Below are positions 38,832-48,376 of a stretch of DNA of 64,000 bases, in pieces. The notes beneath the pieces are model-generated. The model had not been told where the DNA came from, made no database searches, and saw only the letters and a list, made by a program, of their open reading frames with translations. Positions within the stretch are counted from its first letter, which is position 1. Every line of letters starts with the position of its first letter. Source of the stretch: Leptospira hartskeerlii (lineage in GTDB: Bacteria > Spirochaetota > Leptospiria > Leptospirales > Leptospiraceae); the NCBI RefSeq assembly GCF_002811475.1, contig NZ_NPDL01000004.1, forward strand, positions 124,001 through 188,000. The letters run 5' to 3'. The position numbers and the translations under genes are program-made.

Positions 38832-38948
38832 GATTCCTCCGAACACAGTTCTAAAAATATTATTCGGTCGTTAACCGAATCCGATTAGGATTATTTGTGA
38901 AAGAGGTCCAGTCAAGCAGTTTTAGAAAGTTTCTAAATTGGTTTTATG

Positions 38949-38970
38949 AACTTCAAGTATACTTGAAGTT
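38949..38970. repeat. Perfect 22-bp palindrome
   Basis: The half-site AACTTCAAGTA (38949-38959) is followed at once by its exact reverse complement, with no spacer. It lies about 118 bp before the PuuD-like start and 8 bp after the stop of the lipoprotein gene at 38978. No U-tract follows on either strand, so an operator for a dimeric regulator is more likely than a terminator. Confidence 0.6.
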
Positions 38971-38977
38971 TTGAGGA

Positions 38978-40183
38978 TCATCTACCTCTTAAATCTAATA
39001 CGATATTTTTTCCAAGCTCGGTAAAAAAAGAAGGCTCATCATCTTCGTCGCTCGACTTGAAAGGAAGGAAACGATCTCTAAATATTTCAGACTGAGTAGT
39101 TAACAAAACCTTGCTTCTGTTCCCATTACGCTTGGTTTTATTTTCGAATCGTGTCCCGCCCTTTCCGTCGGATCCTTCCACTAAAAGTTTAAAACTTCCT
39201 TCTGCATATTCATCCATATTTCCGGGAATAAAGAAGTTCACTGCACCTGGAGGAAAAATGGAAAGAAATCTACCGCCTATCGTAGTTTCCGGAATTTTAT
39301 TGTAGTATCCCACGACAGTGTCCGTGTTTCCCGAACGACTGAACTTAAGAGTATATCCTAATCCTCGAACATCGACCTTTAATCCGAAAACATTAATAAA
39401 CATATACGTTCTTAGATGCAAAGCCTTAGGAGAAGCCCAATATCCTTTAGGCGAATTCGGAATTCCTAATATAATTTTTTTTCCTTCATTATAGAATTCC
39501 CATCCCTTGGTAAAACCTCCTGGTTGGAATAACTGAAATCTAAAAGAAACCTGTCCTAAACGTTTATTCCATTTTTTGTACGCGATCGGAAATTGTTCCC
39601 TCATTCTTTCCGAAAGTGTATACGTAAGAAAGAGTTCTCCATGATCGTTTTTAATCTCACAATCGAACTGATGACATAAGAATTTTTGAAGAGAAGAATG
39701 TTCTAAAACTTGATTATGTTCGGACCTGCGAAGATGTTCTATTGTTTCTTCTATCATCGGAAACACATCGTATACACTCACTTCAGGTGAGATCATTTCT
39801 ACTGTTCGAGTGATCTTGTATATAGGCTTGGTATAAAATTCCGCAGGCTCAGCCTTTACAAAGATCGAATACGGGCTTTCCGGAAAAACAGAAAGAGGAG
39901 AATCGGATAATTCTTTTCTGAATCGATCGCCGCTCTCACTTAATCGAAAAGAAAGTGCAAGATATCCATCTTTCTTATAAAACTTCTCCTCAGAATCCGC
40001 TTCCGGATTTCCATATAAGATCCCTCGAATAGTATCGTCTTTAAGTTCAGTTTGAATGTAATCTTGATATTTAAAATATCTTTCGAAATAATCCGCAACA
40101 TGCGAATTCTTTCTTACACAGTTACCAACAAAAGGAAGAATTAGCAAAAGTGAAAGATAAGAAGAAAAGATCTTTTTGTTCAT
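38978..40183 (-). CDS. Leptospiral lipoprotein, unknown function
   Basis: A 401-residue protein with signal MNKKIFSSYLSLLLILPFVGNC and lipobox VGNC (Cys22). The mature part is mixed and rather basic. I recognise no domain. Notable stretches are GYLALSFRLSESGDRF, RYLS-free beta-rich segments such as RTYMFINVFGLKVDVRGLGYTLKFSRSG, and FFIPGNMDEYAEGSFKLL. It starts one base after the stop of the thioredoxin-like gene, so both come from one message, which may begin at fliG. Confidence 0.85.
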   Translation of the reverse strand: MNKKIFSSYLSLLLILPFVGNCVRKNSHVADYFERYFKYQDYIQTELKDDTIRGILYGNPEADSEEKFYKKDGYLALSFRLSESGDRFRKELSDSPLSVFPESPYSIFVKAEPAEFYTKPIYKITRTVEMISPEVSVYDVFPMIEETIEHLRRSEHNQVLEHSSLQKFLCHQFDCEIKNDHGELFLTYTLSERMREQFPIAYKKWNKRLGQVSFRFQLFQPGGFTKGWEFYNEGKKIILGIPNSPKGYWASPKALHLRTYMFINVFGLKVDVRGLGYTLKFSRSGNTDTVVGYYNKIPETTIGGRFLSIFPPGAVNFFIPGNMDEYAEGSFKLLVEGSDGKGGTRFENKTKRNGNRSKVLLTTQSEIFRDRFLPFKSSDEDDEPSFFTELGKNIVLDLRGR

Positions 40184-40184
40184 T

Positions 40185-40688
40185 TTACTTTCCGCTTCGG
40201 GTCAATCTATAAAGTTCGGAAACTTTTGCGTCATCCACAGACTCGAAATATTCTTTGTGGATCAACGCACCCTTGGGAGAATATACTCTTAAGAAAGATT
40301 TTCCTTCTACCAAGCCGTTGGATAAAACCCCTTTCTTATCCAACAAAATACTTTCGTAATCTTTCTCTTTTTCTTGGAAAATATAATCGAAAACTGCAGA
40401 TGGCGCGTTTTTCAAATTCAAATATGCGGAGAATATAACGCGATCCTCATCTTTCAAGAATGTCTGCATCTTCCAATAGATCTTACGTCCATGTTTTCTG
40501 CAAAGGACTATGTCCTTAAAACCGCAACCGAGTAAAAAGTAAGTGTTTCCTTTTGCACTCGAAGAATTGAAAACTTTTCCTCTTTGATCTGCCAATCTGA
40601 AATCCGGAAGTCTCTCTTTTTCGTCTGCAACCAATTCTAAAGCAGAAAGAAGCAAAACGATAGAGATGATTTGGATCTTATACTTCAT
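40185..40688 (-). CDS. Exported thioredoxin-fold-like protein
   Basis: A 167-residue protein with signal peptide MKYKIQIISIVLLLSALELVA. The mature part starts LPDFRLADQRGKVFNSSSAKGNTYFLLGCGFKDIVLCRKHG, which has the beta-strand pattern of redoxins. The usual CxxC is replaced by two cysteines eight residues apart (CGFKDIVLC). A redox role is possible but not shown. It lies in the block downstream of fliG and the cyclase, directly before the lipoprotein at 38978-40183. Confidence 0.8.
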   Translation of the reverse strand: MKYKIQIISIVLLLSALELVADEKERLPDFRLADQRGKVFNSSSAKGNTYFLLGCGFKDIVLCRKHGRKIYWKMQTFLKDEDRVIFSAYLNLKNAPSAVFDYIFQEKEKDYESILLDKKGVLSNGLVEGKSFLRVYSPKGALIHKEYFESVDDAKVSELYRLTRSGK

Positions 40689-40807
40689 GTTTTAGAATTT
40701 CCTATTTAGTTGCGGTTAAATTCGGATTACAAAACCGAGTAAACAATCAGACAGTAGAAGGGTTTAGACGTTCCCTAAATTTTAGAAGAATAGATCGAAA
40801 TTGAAAA

Positions 40808-43000
40808 TTATTTTCTGTGAAGCCTAAAAATCCCATCCCAATCTCCCGGAGGAGTCTGGCCGAGGATCATTTTGGTTCTTTTAGCATACAATTTTACTAT
40901 ATTGTCTGTAGGCTTTTCTTTGTATAATTCCTTAAAGATAGAGAAAGCATTCTTGAACTGGCCGGCTTTATACAGAGCTATCCCTTCATTCAATTTTGTT
41001 TTAGAGCCTTCTTTCCAATCTACTGATTCTGGTTCATCAGCTTGGAATACTTCATATAAGATCACAGGCTGAGTCTTGCCCTTTACAATTACCGTATCAA
41101 TCTCTCTTGCCATTACATCTGAAAGTAGGTTTAAGCGTAAGAAAGTATGATGGGTTACTAAAATTTTGGTTTTATAAAATCCTGAAAGACTTTGGACTCT
41201 CGAAGATAAATTTACCGTATCCCCTACAACTGTAGTATCAATTCTTCTCTCACTTCCTACAGTCCCAAGGATCAAAGGTCCTGTATTCACTCCGATTCCC
41301 AGATCCGCACCCAATCCAATTCCGTCGTTCAAAGATTCTACATAACGAACCATGTCTATCGCAGATTGAAGGGCGTTGTCTGCGGAGTTGAAATTCTCCT
41401 TTTCCGCTCTATCACTATGATCCGAGAACAATGCCATGATCGCGTCTCCAATGTATTTATCTACAAAGCCAGCATTCTTAAATATGATATCTTCAAATGC
41501 GGAGAAGTATCTGTTCAGATACTTTATATTCTCGTCTGGACTTAGTTTTTCGGAAACCGAAGTGTAACCTCTTAAGTCCGCGAAGAATACGGACATTGTT
41601 TTTTCTTTAGAGTCTCCTATCTTAATCTCCACCGGGCTTTCTCTATCTAAGATGGAAATAAATTCGGAAGGAACGAATCTGTAGAATGCATCTCTCTGTT
41701 TTGAGATCTCTAAGTTAAGAGCCTGAGATTGTTTGTATAAACTCACATACCTGGATACCAAAAGACTGATAATAACAAGAATGAAAACTGAGAATGAGAT
41801 CTTAAAGAAAGGATAATGAAATCCCGCAATCTTAGTCATCGCATCGATCGTATCCCAAAGTCCGAAAAGGCCACAGACCCCGATACCGACCGCTAGTTTG
41901 ATAGAGTCGGGTTTTTTCAAACGGATCGCGTTCGCAGAAAAGAAGATCACATACAAGAGCATCAAAAACAGAAGCACTTGGAAAACCATAAGATTCGGAA
42001 GAACGTATTTAAAAGGCAGGAACCAATTCGTTAAGAATAAAATCCCGCTTAAAACACAGAAGGTCCGAATGATCCAAAACTTTCCTTCTTTTTGGTAAAA
42101 GAAGTCTTTCGCAAAAAGCATAAAGACCGGGACCATAGGAATAAGTGCGGAAATTTCTCCCCTAAAGAATAATTCAGTATCGGGTCCGTCCGGAAAGTTT
42201 ATATATTTATTATATATATGAAAAGTGGTGAAATAGAAATATACTGAGGAAAATAATGAAAACAGTCCAAAGTAGAGATAATAAATATCCTGCTTTCTAG
42301 TTATAAAAAACAGAACATGATAGAATCCGAATATAAAATAGATCCCAAAAAGAAATATATCGAAGTATTCTGAAGTTGAGTTATAAATTTCTTCGAGAGA
42401 GGAAATCCTGAAATTTTTTGGATGATAGAATCCAAAATGATCGTTTGCTTTTATTGGATTGCTGTCAGCCATTCCTATAAAACGGATCTTCAATTCGTTT
42501 TTACCCGGCTTTAAGATCCCATGATAAAGCGGAATGATAAGACCTTTTACGGAACGGTTTTTAGAAAGCTGTCCGTTACTAGGTTCGTACCATTCTTCTC
42601 TTACTAATATTCCATTCAGGAGAATTTTCCAATTCTCTCCTATATCAGTGATATATAGCCCGGCAGGAATTTTAAGTAAATCGTCCGCTTTATCTAAATT
42701 AAAGTCGGTCTTTATCTCAACTTGATGAAGTCCTGAATCCATAGGGATTTGAAAGAGACTATTGAATGTCCAAGGTAAATTCGGAAGAGGAGTCCAATCT
42801 TCAGAAACAGATTCTTGCTTTTTATTTTTTACTTCCGCTTTCTTATCATTTTGAGTTTCCGTAATAAGTCTTCCGGTCCATTCTAGTTCCGAAAAATCTA
42901 TTTTTCTAACGGGCTTAGTATCTGAAATACAACCGAACTGAGAGATCAGTAAGGTTACGCAGATCCAGAATACAAATCGTTTGTGAGATATATGGTCCAG
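40808..43000 (-). CDS. Adenylyl cyclase with exported lipoprotein sensor and 7TM domain
   Basis: The conventional start is an ATG at 42742, but the frame stays open back to the fliG stop. The added stretch encodes a signal peptide (RFVFWICVTLLISQFGC) with a lipobox. No ATG, GTG or TTG is available there; a CTG at 43000 has GAGGT six bases upstream. This gives about 730 residues: lipoprotein anchor, beta-jelly-roll 7TMR-DISMED2-like domain, seven membrane helices, then a class III cyclase domain. The cyclase keeps both metal Asp (FFADLRGYTS, KYIGDAIMALF), the adenine-specifying Lys, and Asn/Arg (DTVNLSSRVQ). A TPR-like tail ends it. It follows fliG directly. Confidence 0.88.
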   Translation of the reverse strand: MDHISHKRFVFWICVTLLISQFGCISDTKPVRKIDFSELEWTGRLITETQNDKKAEVKNKKQESVSEDWTPLPNLPWTFNSLFQIPMDSGLHQVEIKTDFNLDKADDLLKIPAGLYITDIGENWKILLNGILVREEWYEPSNGQLSKNRSVKGLIIPLYHGILKPGKNELKIRFIGMADSNPIKANDHFGFYHPKNFRISSLEEIYNSTSEYFDIFLFGIYFIFGFYHVLFFITRKQDIYYLYFGLFSLFSSVYFYFTTFHIYNKYINFPDGPDTELFFRGEISALIPMVPVFMLFAKDFFYQKEGKFWIIRTFCVLSGILFLTNWFLPFKYVLPNLMVFQVLLFLMLLYVIFFSANAIRLKKPDSIKLAVGIGVCGLFGLWDTIDAMTKIAGFHYPFFKISFSVFILVIISLLVSRYVSLYKQSQALNLEISKQRDAFYRFVPSEFISILDRESPVEIKIGDSKEKTMSVFFADLRGYTSVSEKLSPDENIKYLNRYFSAFEDIIFKNAGFVDKYIGDAIMALFSDHSDRAEKENFNSADNALQSAIDMVRYVESLNDGIGLGADLGIGVNTGPLILGTVGSERRIDTTVVGDTVNLSSRVQSLSGFYKTKILVTHHTFLRLNLLSDVMAREIDTVIVKGKTQPVILYEVFQADEPESVDWKEGSKTKLNEGIALYKAGQFKNAFSIFKELYKEKPTDNIVKLYAKRTKMILGQTPPGDWDGIFRLHRK

Positions 43001-43009
43001 GCTCGGACC

Positions 43010-44023
43010 TCACATAACGAGTTCGTCTTCGCCAGCACGAGCGACTACGATGTCTCCGGATTCTTCCAGCTTACGTATGATGTTAACGATTTTTTGCTGA
43101 GCGTCTTCCACGTCTTTAATACGAATCGGTCCCATGAAGTCCATATCCTCTCGGAGTAGGTTCGCGGCACGTTTGGACATGTTCTTGAAGATTTTTTCTT
43201 GCACTTCGGTATCCACAGACTTGAGTGCTTTTGCAAGATCTGAGTTGTCTACTTCCCTCAATACTTTTTGGATCGCACGGTCGTCGAGTAGTACGATATC
43301 CTCGAATACGAACATTCTCTTTTTGATCTCTTCCGCGAGTTCAGGATCTTCCTCTTCCAAGGCTTCGATGATCGTCTTCTCAGTTCCCCTGTCCACAAGG
43401 TTCAAAATTTCTACCACTGAGTCGATACCACCGGCAGAGGTATAATCCTCACTCGCCAATGTGGAAAGTTTTCTTTCTAATACCCTTTCCACTTCTCGAA
43501 GAACGTCAGGAGAAACCCGGTCCATGGTCGCGATCCTTTTTGCAACTTCTGCTTGGATCGTGTGTGGTAATCCTGATAGAATGCTAGATGCCTTCTGAGG
43601 ATCTAAATAAGATAAAATTAATGCGATTGTTTGAGGGTGCTCGTTCTGGATGAAGTTTAATAAGTGCTGAGGGTCGGTTCTACGAATAAAGTCGAAAGGA
43701 CGGACCTGCAAACTCGAAGTAAGTCGGTTGATGATATCGATCGCTTTCTGGTTACCGAGAGCTTTCTCTAATAGCCCCCTAGCAAAGTCGATACCTCCAT
43801 TGGAGATGAATTCCTGAGCCATCATAAGCTCATTGAATTCTACGAGAACCTTTTCCTTATCCTCCGGAGTGATCTTATCTAAACGTGCAATCTCAAACGT
43901 GATCTGCTCGATCTCGTCTTCACGTAGATGTTTGAAAATTTCCGAAGATACGTCGGACCCTACGGCAATTAGAAAAATAGCCGCTTTTTGTCTTCCGGTT
44001 AGAGAGGTCTTTTTATTCAGCAC
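43010..44023 (-). CDS. fliG: Flagellar motor switch protein FliG
   Basis: A 337-residue FliG. The N-terminal domain begins TSLTGRQKAAIFLIAVGSDVSSEIFKHL. The middle domain holds EHPQTIALILSYLDPQKAS (EHPQ motif). The C-terminal torque helix is rich in charges (FVFEDIVLLDDRAIQKVLREVDNSDLAKALK). It forms the rotor ring between FliF and FliM in the periplasmic flagella. The start is GTG at 44023, with TAGGAC about nine bases upstream. No other flagellar gene is in the window. Its stop is 9 bp before the proposed CTG start of the cyclase. Confidence 0.96.
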   Translation of the reverse strand: MLNKKTSLTGRQKAAIFLIAVGSDVSSEIFKHLREDEIEQITFEIARLDKITPEDKEKVLVEFNELMMAQEFISNGGIDFARGLLEKALGNQKAIDIINRLTSSLQVRPFDFIRRTDPQHLLNFIQNEHPQTIALILSYLDPQKASSILSGLPHTIQAEVAKRIATMDRVSPDVLREVERVLERKLSTLASEDYTSAGGIDSVVEILNLVDRGTEKTIIEALEEEDPELAEEIKKRMFVFEDIVLLDDRAIQKVLREVDNSDLAKALKSVDTEVQEKIFKNMSKRAANLLREDMDFMGPIRIKDVEDAQQKIVNIIRKLEESGDIVVARAGEDELVM

Positions 44024-44156
44024 TTTGAGCGCGTCCTAAGGAATACTATCGGCAAAACTTTCCATTTTCAAGGTAAAGTTTTTTTGTCGGTTCCGGCTTG
44101 CAAAGACGACATAAATTCCGAATTTGGGAAGGGAAAGCTTTGTAGGAGATCCAACC

Positions 44157-44519
44157 GTGAAGTTAAAAGTTTACGAATACAAAAATTGCAGCACATGCAG
44201 AAACGCCCTAAAATTCCTGGAAGGCAAGAAGATCGACTTCGACAAGAAGGCAATCCGGGAAACTCCGCCGACCAAGGCAGAACTCAAAAAAATGCTGGGG
44301 TACGTAGGTGGAGACTCCAAAAGATTATTCAATACCTCGGGCGGAGATTACAAGGAACTGGGTCTTAAGGACAAACTTTCCAAAATGAGTTTGGACGAAC
44401 AGTTCGAGCTACTTTCTGGAAATGGAAACCTCGTAAAAAGACCTTTTGTACTAGGAGAAAACTTCGGACTAGTAGGTTTTAAAGAAGAAGAATGGAAGGC
44501 CGCTTTAAAAACTAAATAG
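44157..44519 (+). CDS. ArsC/Spx-family thioredoxin-fold protein
   Basis: A 120-residue protein starting at GTG 44157, chosen because AGGAG stands eight bases before it; a start 33 bases upstream lacks this. The redox motif is NCSTCRNALKFLE at residues 8-20. PPTKAELKKML and LSGNGNLVKRPFVLG match the ArsC/Spx/YffB fold. True arsenate reductases use the first Cys with nearby Arg residues. Spx regulators use CxxC as a redox switch, so the role is open. It is convergent with the aldo/keto reductase gene. Confidence 0.88.
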   Translation: MKLKVYEYKNCSTCRNALKFLEGKKIDFDKKAIRETPPTKAELKKMLGYVGGDSKRLFNTSGGDYKELGLKDKLSKMSLDEQFELLSGNGNLVKRPFVLGENFGLVGFKEEEWKAALKTK

Positions 44520-44533
44520 GCCTTCCTGATCGA

Positions 44534-45523
44534 TTATCTTCCTACGGAACCCATGCTTGAAGCCGGATAACGTAGTCCGGCCGCTGCATCTTTTGGAGCG
44601 ACTGAATTGATCCTGTCTAAATCTTCTTTGGATAATTTGACAGAACTTCCTCCGATATTCTCTTCCAGATACTTGCGTCTTTTAGTACCTGCAATCGGAA
44701 CTATATCTTGTCCCTGAGCAAGAACCCAAGCCAAAGCAAGTTGTCCTGCGGTGACCGATTTTTCGTTAGCGATCTCTTTGATCTTAGCGACTAATTCAAG
44801 ATTCTTTTGGAAATTCTCTCCTTGGAAACGAGGGGAGTTTCTTCTAAAATCGCTTGGATCCAGATCTTCGAATTTTTGGATCTGGCCTGTTAAAAATCCC
44901 CGGCCGAGGGGGCTATAAGCTACGAATCCAATTCCGAGTTCTCTACAAGTTTGTAAGATGCCATCTTCCGGATCTCTAGTCCAAAGAGAATATTCGGTTT
45001 GTAATGCTGAAATAGGATGAATCTTAGCGGCTCTTTTGATTGTATCGATTCCCGCTTCGGAAAGTCCTATGTATTTTACTTTTCCCTGTTTTACTAGGTC
45101 CGCCATTGCACCTACCGTTTCTTCGATAGGAGTATCCGGATCTACTCTGTGCTGGTAATAAAGATCGATAGTATCTACTCCTAAACGTTTCAAACTTCCT
45201 TCGCAGGCTGCTTTCACATATTCAGGTTTTCCATTGTATCCTCTTTTATAAGGATCATTCGGATCTCTTACGATCCCAAACTTAGTGGCAACTACAACCT
45301 TATCTCTTTTACCTTTAATTGCTTTTCCTAAAAGTTCTTCATTTATATGAGGACCATACATATCAGCTGTATCGAATAACGTAATTCCCAGCTCTATCGC
45401 GCGATGTATTGTTGCAATGGATTCAGTGTCGTCCGTCTGTCCGTAAAAATCCGACATTCCCATACATCCCAATCCTTGTTCGGATACGAGTGGGCCTATT
45501 TTTCCTAATTGTCTTTTTTGCAT
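44534..45523 (-). CDS. Aldo/keto reductase
   Basis: A 329-residue NADPH-dependent oxidoreductase. The catalytic tetrad is visible: Asp in LFDTADMYG with the Tyr three residues on, Lys in VATKFG, and His in YYQHRVD. The NADP-binding part has [13 protein letters not shown] and the C-terminal [16 protein letters not shown]. It resembles the AKR13/YajO-type aldehyde reductases. It is 15 bp downstream of the YciO-like gene and probably in the same transcript. Confidence 0.94.
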   Translation of the reverse strand: MQKRQLGKIGPLVSEQGLGCMGMSDFYGQTDDTESIATIHRAIELGITLFDTADMYGPHINEELLGKAIKGKRDKVVVATKFGIVRDPNDPYKRGYNGKPEYVKAACEGSLKRLGVDTIDLYYQHRVDPDTPIEETVGAMADLVKQGKVKYIGLSEAGIDTIKRAAKIHPISALQTEYSLWTRDPEDGILQTCRELGIGFVAYSPLGRGFLTGQIQKFEDLDPSDFRRNSPRFQGENFQKNLELVAKIKEIANEKSVTAGQLALAWVLAQGQDIVPIAGTKRRKYLEENIGGSSVKLSKEDLDRINSVAPKDAAAGLRYPASSMGSVGR

Positions 45524-45538
45524 GATTGCCTCCAGAGA

Positions 45539-46156
45539 TTATAATGAGTTGATCTTATCCATTCCCTTGCCTTCTCTTAAGATAGAAATTCCATCTCCGG
45601 TACAATCAAGAATAGTAGATAATTCCAGTTCTAGGATCCCTCCATCTATTATCCCATCCACTTTGCTACCGTATTCTTTTTCGATCATGTCCACGTCGGT
45701 CACGAATTCGTCTTTAAAGAATACGGAAGTAGAAGTAAGAGGATTCGGATGGAGTTCCATCAAAGTCTGCAGATATTTAGAATCAGGGATCCTTATCCCG
45801 ATATTCTTATCTTTTTGATTTGAGAATGAAACCCTAGGAAGATGTTTATTCGCCTTAACTACGAACGTATAAGGTCCAGGAGTGATCCTTTTCATCAAAC
45901 GGAACGCTTCGTTAGAAAGTTGTTCCATATAATTGGATGCAGTGGAAATATCCGCGCAAAGAAGAGACAGAGGTTGATTCTTAGAGATGTTCTTTAGTTT
46001 GTATAATTTTTCGACTCCTGCATGCGATTGAGAGTCTGCTACCAAACCGTAAACTGTATCTGTAGGAAATACATACACCCCTCCCTCGGATAATTTTTTG
46101 GAAATTTGTCCGAGGATCCTCTTCTCAGGATTCTGGGGATGCAATTCTAGTATCAT
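45539..46156 (-). CDS. YciO-like Sua5/YrdC family protein
   Basis: A 205-residue member of the Sua5/YrdC/YciO family. The KxR-S/T-N nucleotide site is represented by LKNISKNQPLSLLC and TSTSVFF, with GGVYVFPTDTVYGL at the start. The opening LELHPQNPEKRI and the overall layout are closer to YciO than to TsaC/Sua5, which make threonylcarbamoyl-AMP. TsaB and TsaE are also in this window, 13 kb away, but do not prove a t6A role here. The ATG overlaps the SDR stop. Confidence 0.88.
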   Translation of the reverse strand: MILELHPQNPEKRILGQISKKLSEGGVYVFPTDTVYGLVADSQSHAGVEKLYKLKNISKNQPLSLLCADISTASNYMEQLSNEAFRLMKRITPGPYTFVVKANKHLPRVSFSNQKDKNIGIRIPDSKYLQTLMELHPNPLTSTSVFFKDEFVTDVDMIEKEYGSKVDGIIDGGILELELSTILDCTGDGISILREGKGMDKINSL

Positions 46157-46896
46157 ATACCGGAAGTAACACCTCCGTCCACGACGATAGCTTGACCGGT
46201 AACGTAAGCCGCCGCATCTGAAGCTAAAAAGACTGCAGCACCTGCAAGATCTTCCGGTCGGCCCAATCGAGACATCGGTATCCTTGCTTTCATTTGCTCC
46301 AATACTTCCGGCTTTTCTTTGATCATGTCCGTCATGTCCGTATCTATAAATCCCGGACAGATCGCATTCACTCTATATCCGGAGCCTGCCCATTCCACTG
46401 CGAGGGCCTTGGTCATATTGATTACTGCACCTTTTGTTCCACAATACACGGACGCAAATTTAGTGCCGACCATACCTAGGACTGAGGCGATATTAATAAT
46501 GTTCCCGCCTTTTTTCTTGTGTATTTTATAGTATGCCTGACTTGCACGAAACACTCCCACAAAGTTAGTCTGTGTCACGTTTTGGATGTCTTCTTCTTTA
46601 AAAAAACCTGCAGGTAGATTTGCAGCAACTCCCGCATTATTTACAAGCACGTCGAGCTTTCCGTGCTTTTTACTCAATGTTTCTATGATAGAATCCATTG
46701 CTCCAGGTTGGCGAATATCAGCTGCAAATGCTTCGATGCCAGATCCTTCTAAACGTTTAATGGAATCCGCGGAAGATCCGGTCCCATAAACTGTTGCACC
46801 CGCATCTAAAAATCCCTGAGCGATCTGTCTTCCTATCCCTCTGGTTGCTCCTGTTACTAATACTGATTTGCCTGTTAAATCGAATACGTTTTTCAA
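46153..46896 (-). CDS. Short-chain dehydrogenase/reductase (FabG-like)
   Basis: A 247-residue classical SDR. VLVTGATRGIGRQIAQGF is the cofactor loop and VNNAGVA the core motif. The catalytic Ser is in NIASVLGM, and Tyr-x-x-x-Lys is VYCGTKGA. The C-terminal ASDAAAYVTGQAIVVDGG is also conserved. It may be a 3-oxoacyl reductase or another alcohol dehydrogenase. The start is TTG at 46896, with GGAG just upstream, overlapping the lipoprotein stop as TTGA. YciO-like follows with an ATGA overlap. Confidence 0.93.
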   Translation of the reverse strand: MKNVFDLTGKSVLVTGATRGIGRQIAQGFLDAGATVYGTGSSADSIKRLEGSGIEAFAADIRQPGAMDSIIETLSKKHGKLDVLVNNAGVAANLPAGFFKEEDIQNVTQTNFVGVFRASQAYYKIHKKKGGNIINIASVLGMVGTKFASVYCGTKGAVINMTKALAVEWAGSGYRVNAICPGFIDTDMTDMIKEKPEVLEQMKARIPMSRLGRPEDLAGAAVFLASDAAAYVTGQAIVVDGGVTSGI

Positions 46897-47396
46897 AATT
46901 CTCCTCCCTTATCGTTTGTTTTAGGTTCCGAATAATACACTTTAGGCTTGTTGCCATCTTGCAAAACACCGCAAGGATGTTTGGATCTATCTTTGTCAGA
47001 TCTTCTTCCTGCGGAAATATCATATCTTTCAAATAGTTTTTTAGAATCTATTCTCATATTATTTCCGTAATCCGTATTGGTTGCTTTGATCTTTTCTTTT
47101 TTCTTAGGCAAAGGTTCCGTTGGATCGTTAGGTTCTTTTTCCTGTTTGGCTTCTTCTTCTATCTTATAATCGTTTTTTAAAACTCCACGATCTATGTAAT
47201 GAGAATATCCTTCGTATTCTTCATGAAACGGATCGCAGTCGGAAAGATCCGGATTCACTACAATCTTATCGCAGAATAGATCGAACCAATCACAGGTGTT
47301 TTCAAATGTATGATTCTTAAAATTTTGAAGATTAAAGCCTCGGCATGATACGGAGGACAAAAAGAATAGAAGCAAGATAATCTTAGATAATTTCAT
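46893..47396 (-). CDS. Small leptospiral lipoprotein, unknown
   Basis: A 167-residue protein with signal MKLSKIILLLFFLSSVSC and Cys18 in lipobox SVSC. The mature part has several Cys (NTCDWFDLFCDK, DLSDCDPF, HPCGV) and a charged linker rich in Lys, Glu and Pro. No family recognised. It is coupled to the SDR gene by a TTGA overlap, which is odd for a secreted protein and a cytoplasmic enzyme. Confidence 0.82.
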   Translation of the reverse strand: MKLSKIILLLFFLSSVSCRGFNLQNFKNHTFENTCDWFDLFCDKIVVNPDLSDCDPFHEEYEGYSHYIDRGVLKNDYKIEEEAKQEKEPNDPTEPLPKKKEKIKATNTDYGNNMRIDSKKLFERYDISAGRRSDKDRSKHPCGVLQDGNKPKVYYSEPKTNDKGGEF

Positions 47397-47434
47397 ATTC
47401 TATTCTTACTTTCGGAAAAAAACCGGAAAGACCC

Positions 47435-48304
47435 TTACTTTTTACCTTCTCCGCTCGGAGCAGGGTCTTTACTATTCTTAGACTCTCCCGGTTTTTTGCC
47501 TGTTCTAGATTGGTAAACACTTATGATCGCCTGCTTTTCTTTTTGTCGATTCTTCTCTTCCGATTCGTTCAATACTTCCAGACAATCATCCCAATATTTC
47601 ACTTCCTCGGGAGTTAAATAGTCCGTTTCTAAAACTTTGTTTTTAGTAAGCTTTTCTTCCGATTCCAATTTTCCTTCTTTGGATTTTTCCAAAAGGATTT
47701 TGGCTTTATAAAGTTGTAACAGGCCTTGCTTCGCAAAATATAGATTCTGTCCTTGGTTTCCGGCTTCTCTTTCTAACTTAGCTGCCTGCCAGGTATCTCT
47801 ATAAATCTGCAGATGTTTCTCCATCACAGGAATGTATTGTTTGCCGGTTGTTTCCGTATTCAGTTTTAGATCCACAACCTTAGGTTGGATGTCCTTCTCC
47901 AACGCATCGGATCTATTAAATACTTCCTTTGCTTGAGCCTCCGCAAGTTGATCCAATTTTGTTTTTAAAGTTTGGAATTGGTTTCCTGCAGATTCCCATT
48001 CCCCTCTTTGAAAAGAAGATTCTGCCTTTGAATAATCCGCGAGGCAAGTATCCCAGTCCGCTTTCTTCCCAAAATTTAATAGACTGGTTCTAAGATATCG
48101 CAAGGATACCCAAGATTTCTTACGCAAAGAATATGCTCTGGATTTTAGATCCACATTCGAATTAGTCGGTTTGGTCTCCGGACTATCATTAGGTGCAATT
48201 TTCTTAGCTTCTTGAGAATAAGAAGAAGTGAAAGTCATAAGCGAGACAAGAATTACCGAAACTAGGGTGCGTGTTGAGAAGAATGATCTAAGAAATAAAT
48301 TCAT
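47435..48304 (-). CDS. Exported coiled-coil protein, unknown
   Basis: About 289 residues from the ATG at 48304, which gives signal MNLFLRSFFSTRTLVSVILVSLMTFTSSYSQ. An ATG 93 bases upstream would bury it and overlap maf. The mature part is almost all helical and charged, with TPR-like spacing (KADWDTCLADYSKAESSFQRGEWESAGNQFQTLKTKL ... GQNLYFAKQGLLQLYKAKILLEKSKEG). The tail is Lys/Ser/Pro-rich. It is probably periplasmic, and no function can be named. Confidence 0.8.
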   Translation of the reverse strand: MNLFLRSFFSTRTLVSVILVSLMTFTSSYSQEAKKIAPNDSPETKPTNSNVDLKSRAYSLRKKSWVSLRYLRTSLLNFGKKADWDTCLADYSKAESSFQRGEWESAGNQFQTLKTKLDQLAEAQAKEVFNRSDALEKDIQPKVVDLKLNTETTGKQYIPVMEKHLQIYRDTWQAAKLEREAGNQGQNLYFAKQGLLQLYKAKILLEKSKEGKLESEEKLTKNKVLETDYLTPEEVKYWDDCLEVLNESEEKNRQKEKQAIISVYQSRTGKKPGESKNSKDPAPSGEGKK

Positions 48305-48376
48305 TGGTTCGATCCGTGCGAACATTGATACTGGGAAAAGGAGTGTCTGGCAAGGCTTTTCTTTCAGAATGGATAT

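Noticed and set aside
42740..42742. ATG as the true start of the cyclase
   Set aside because: The open frame upstream encodes a signal peptide and lipobox that this start would drop.
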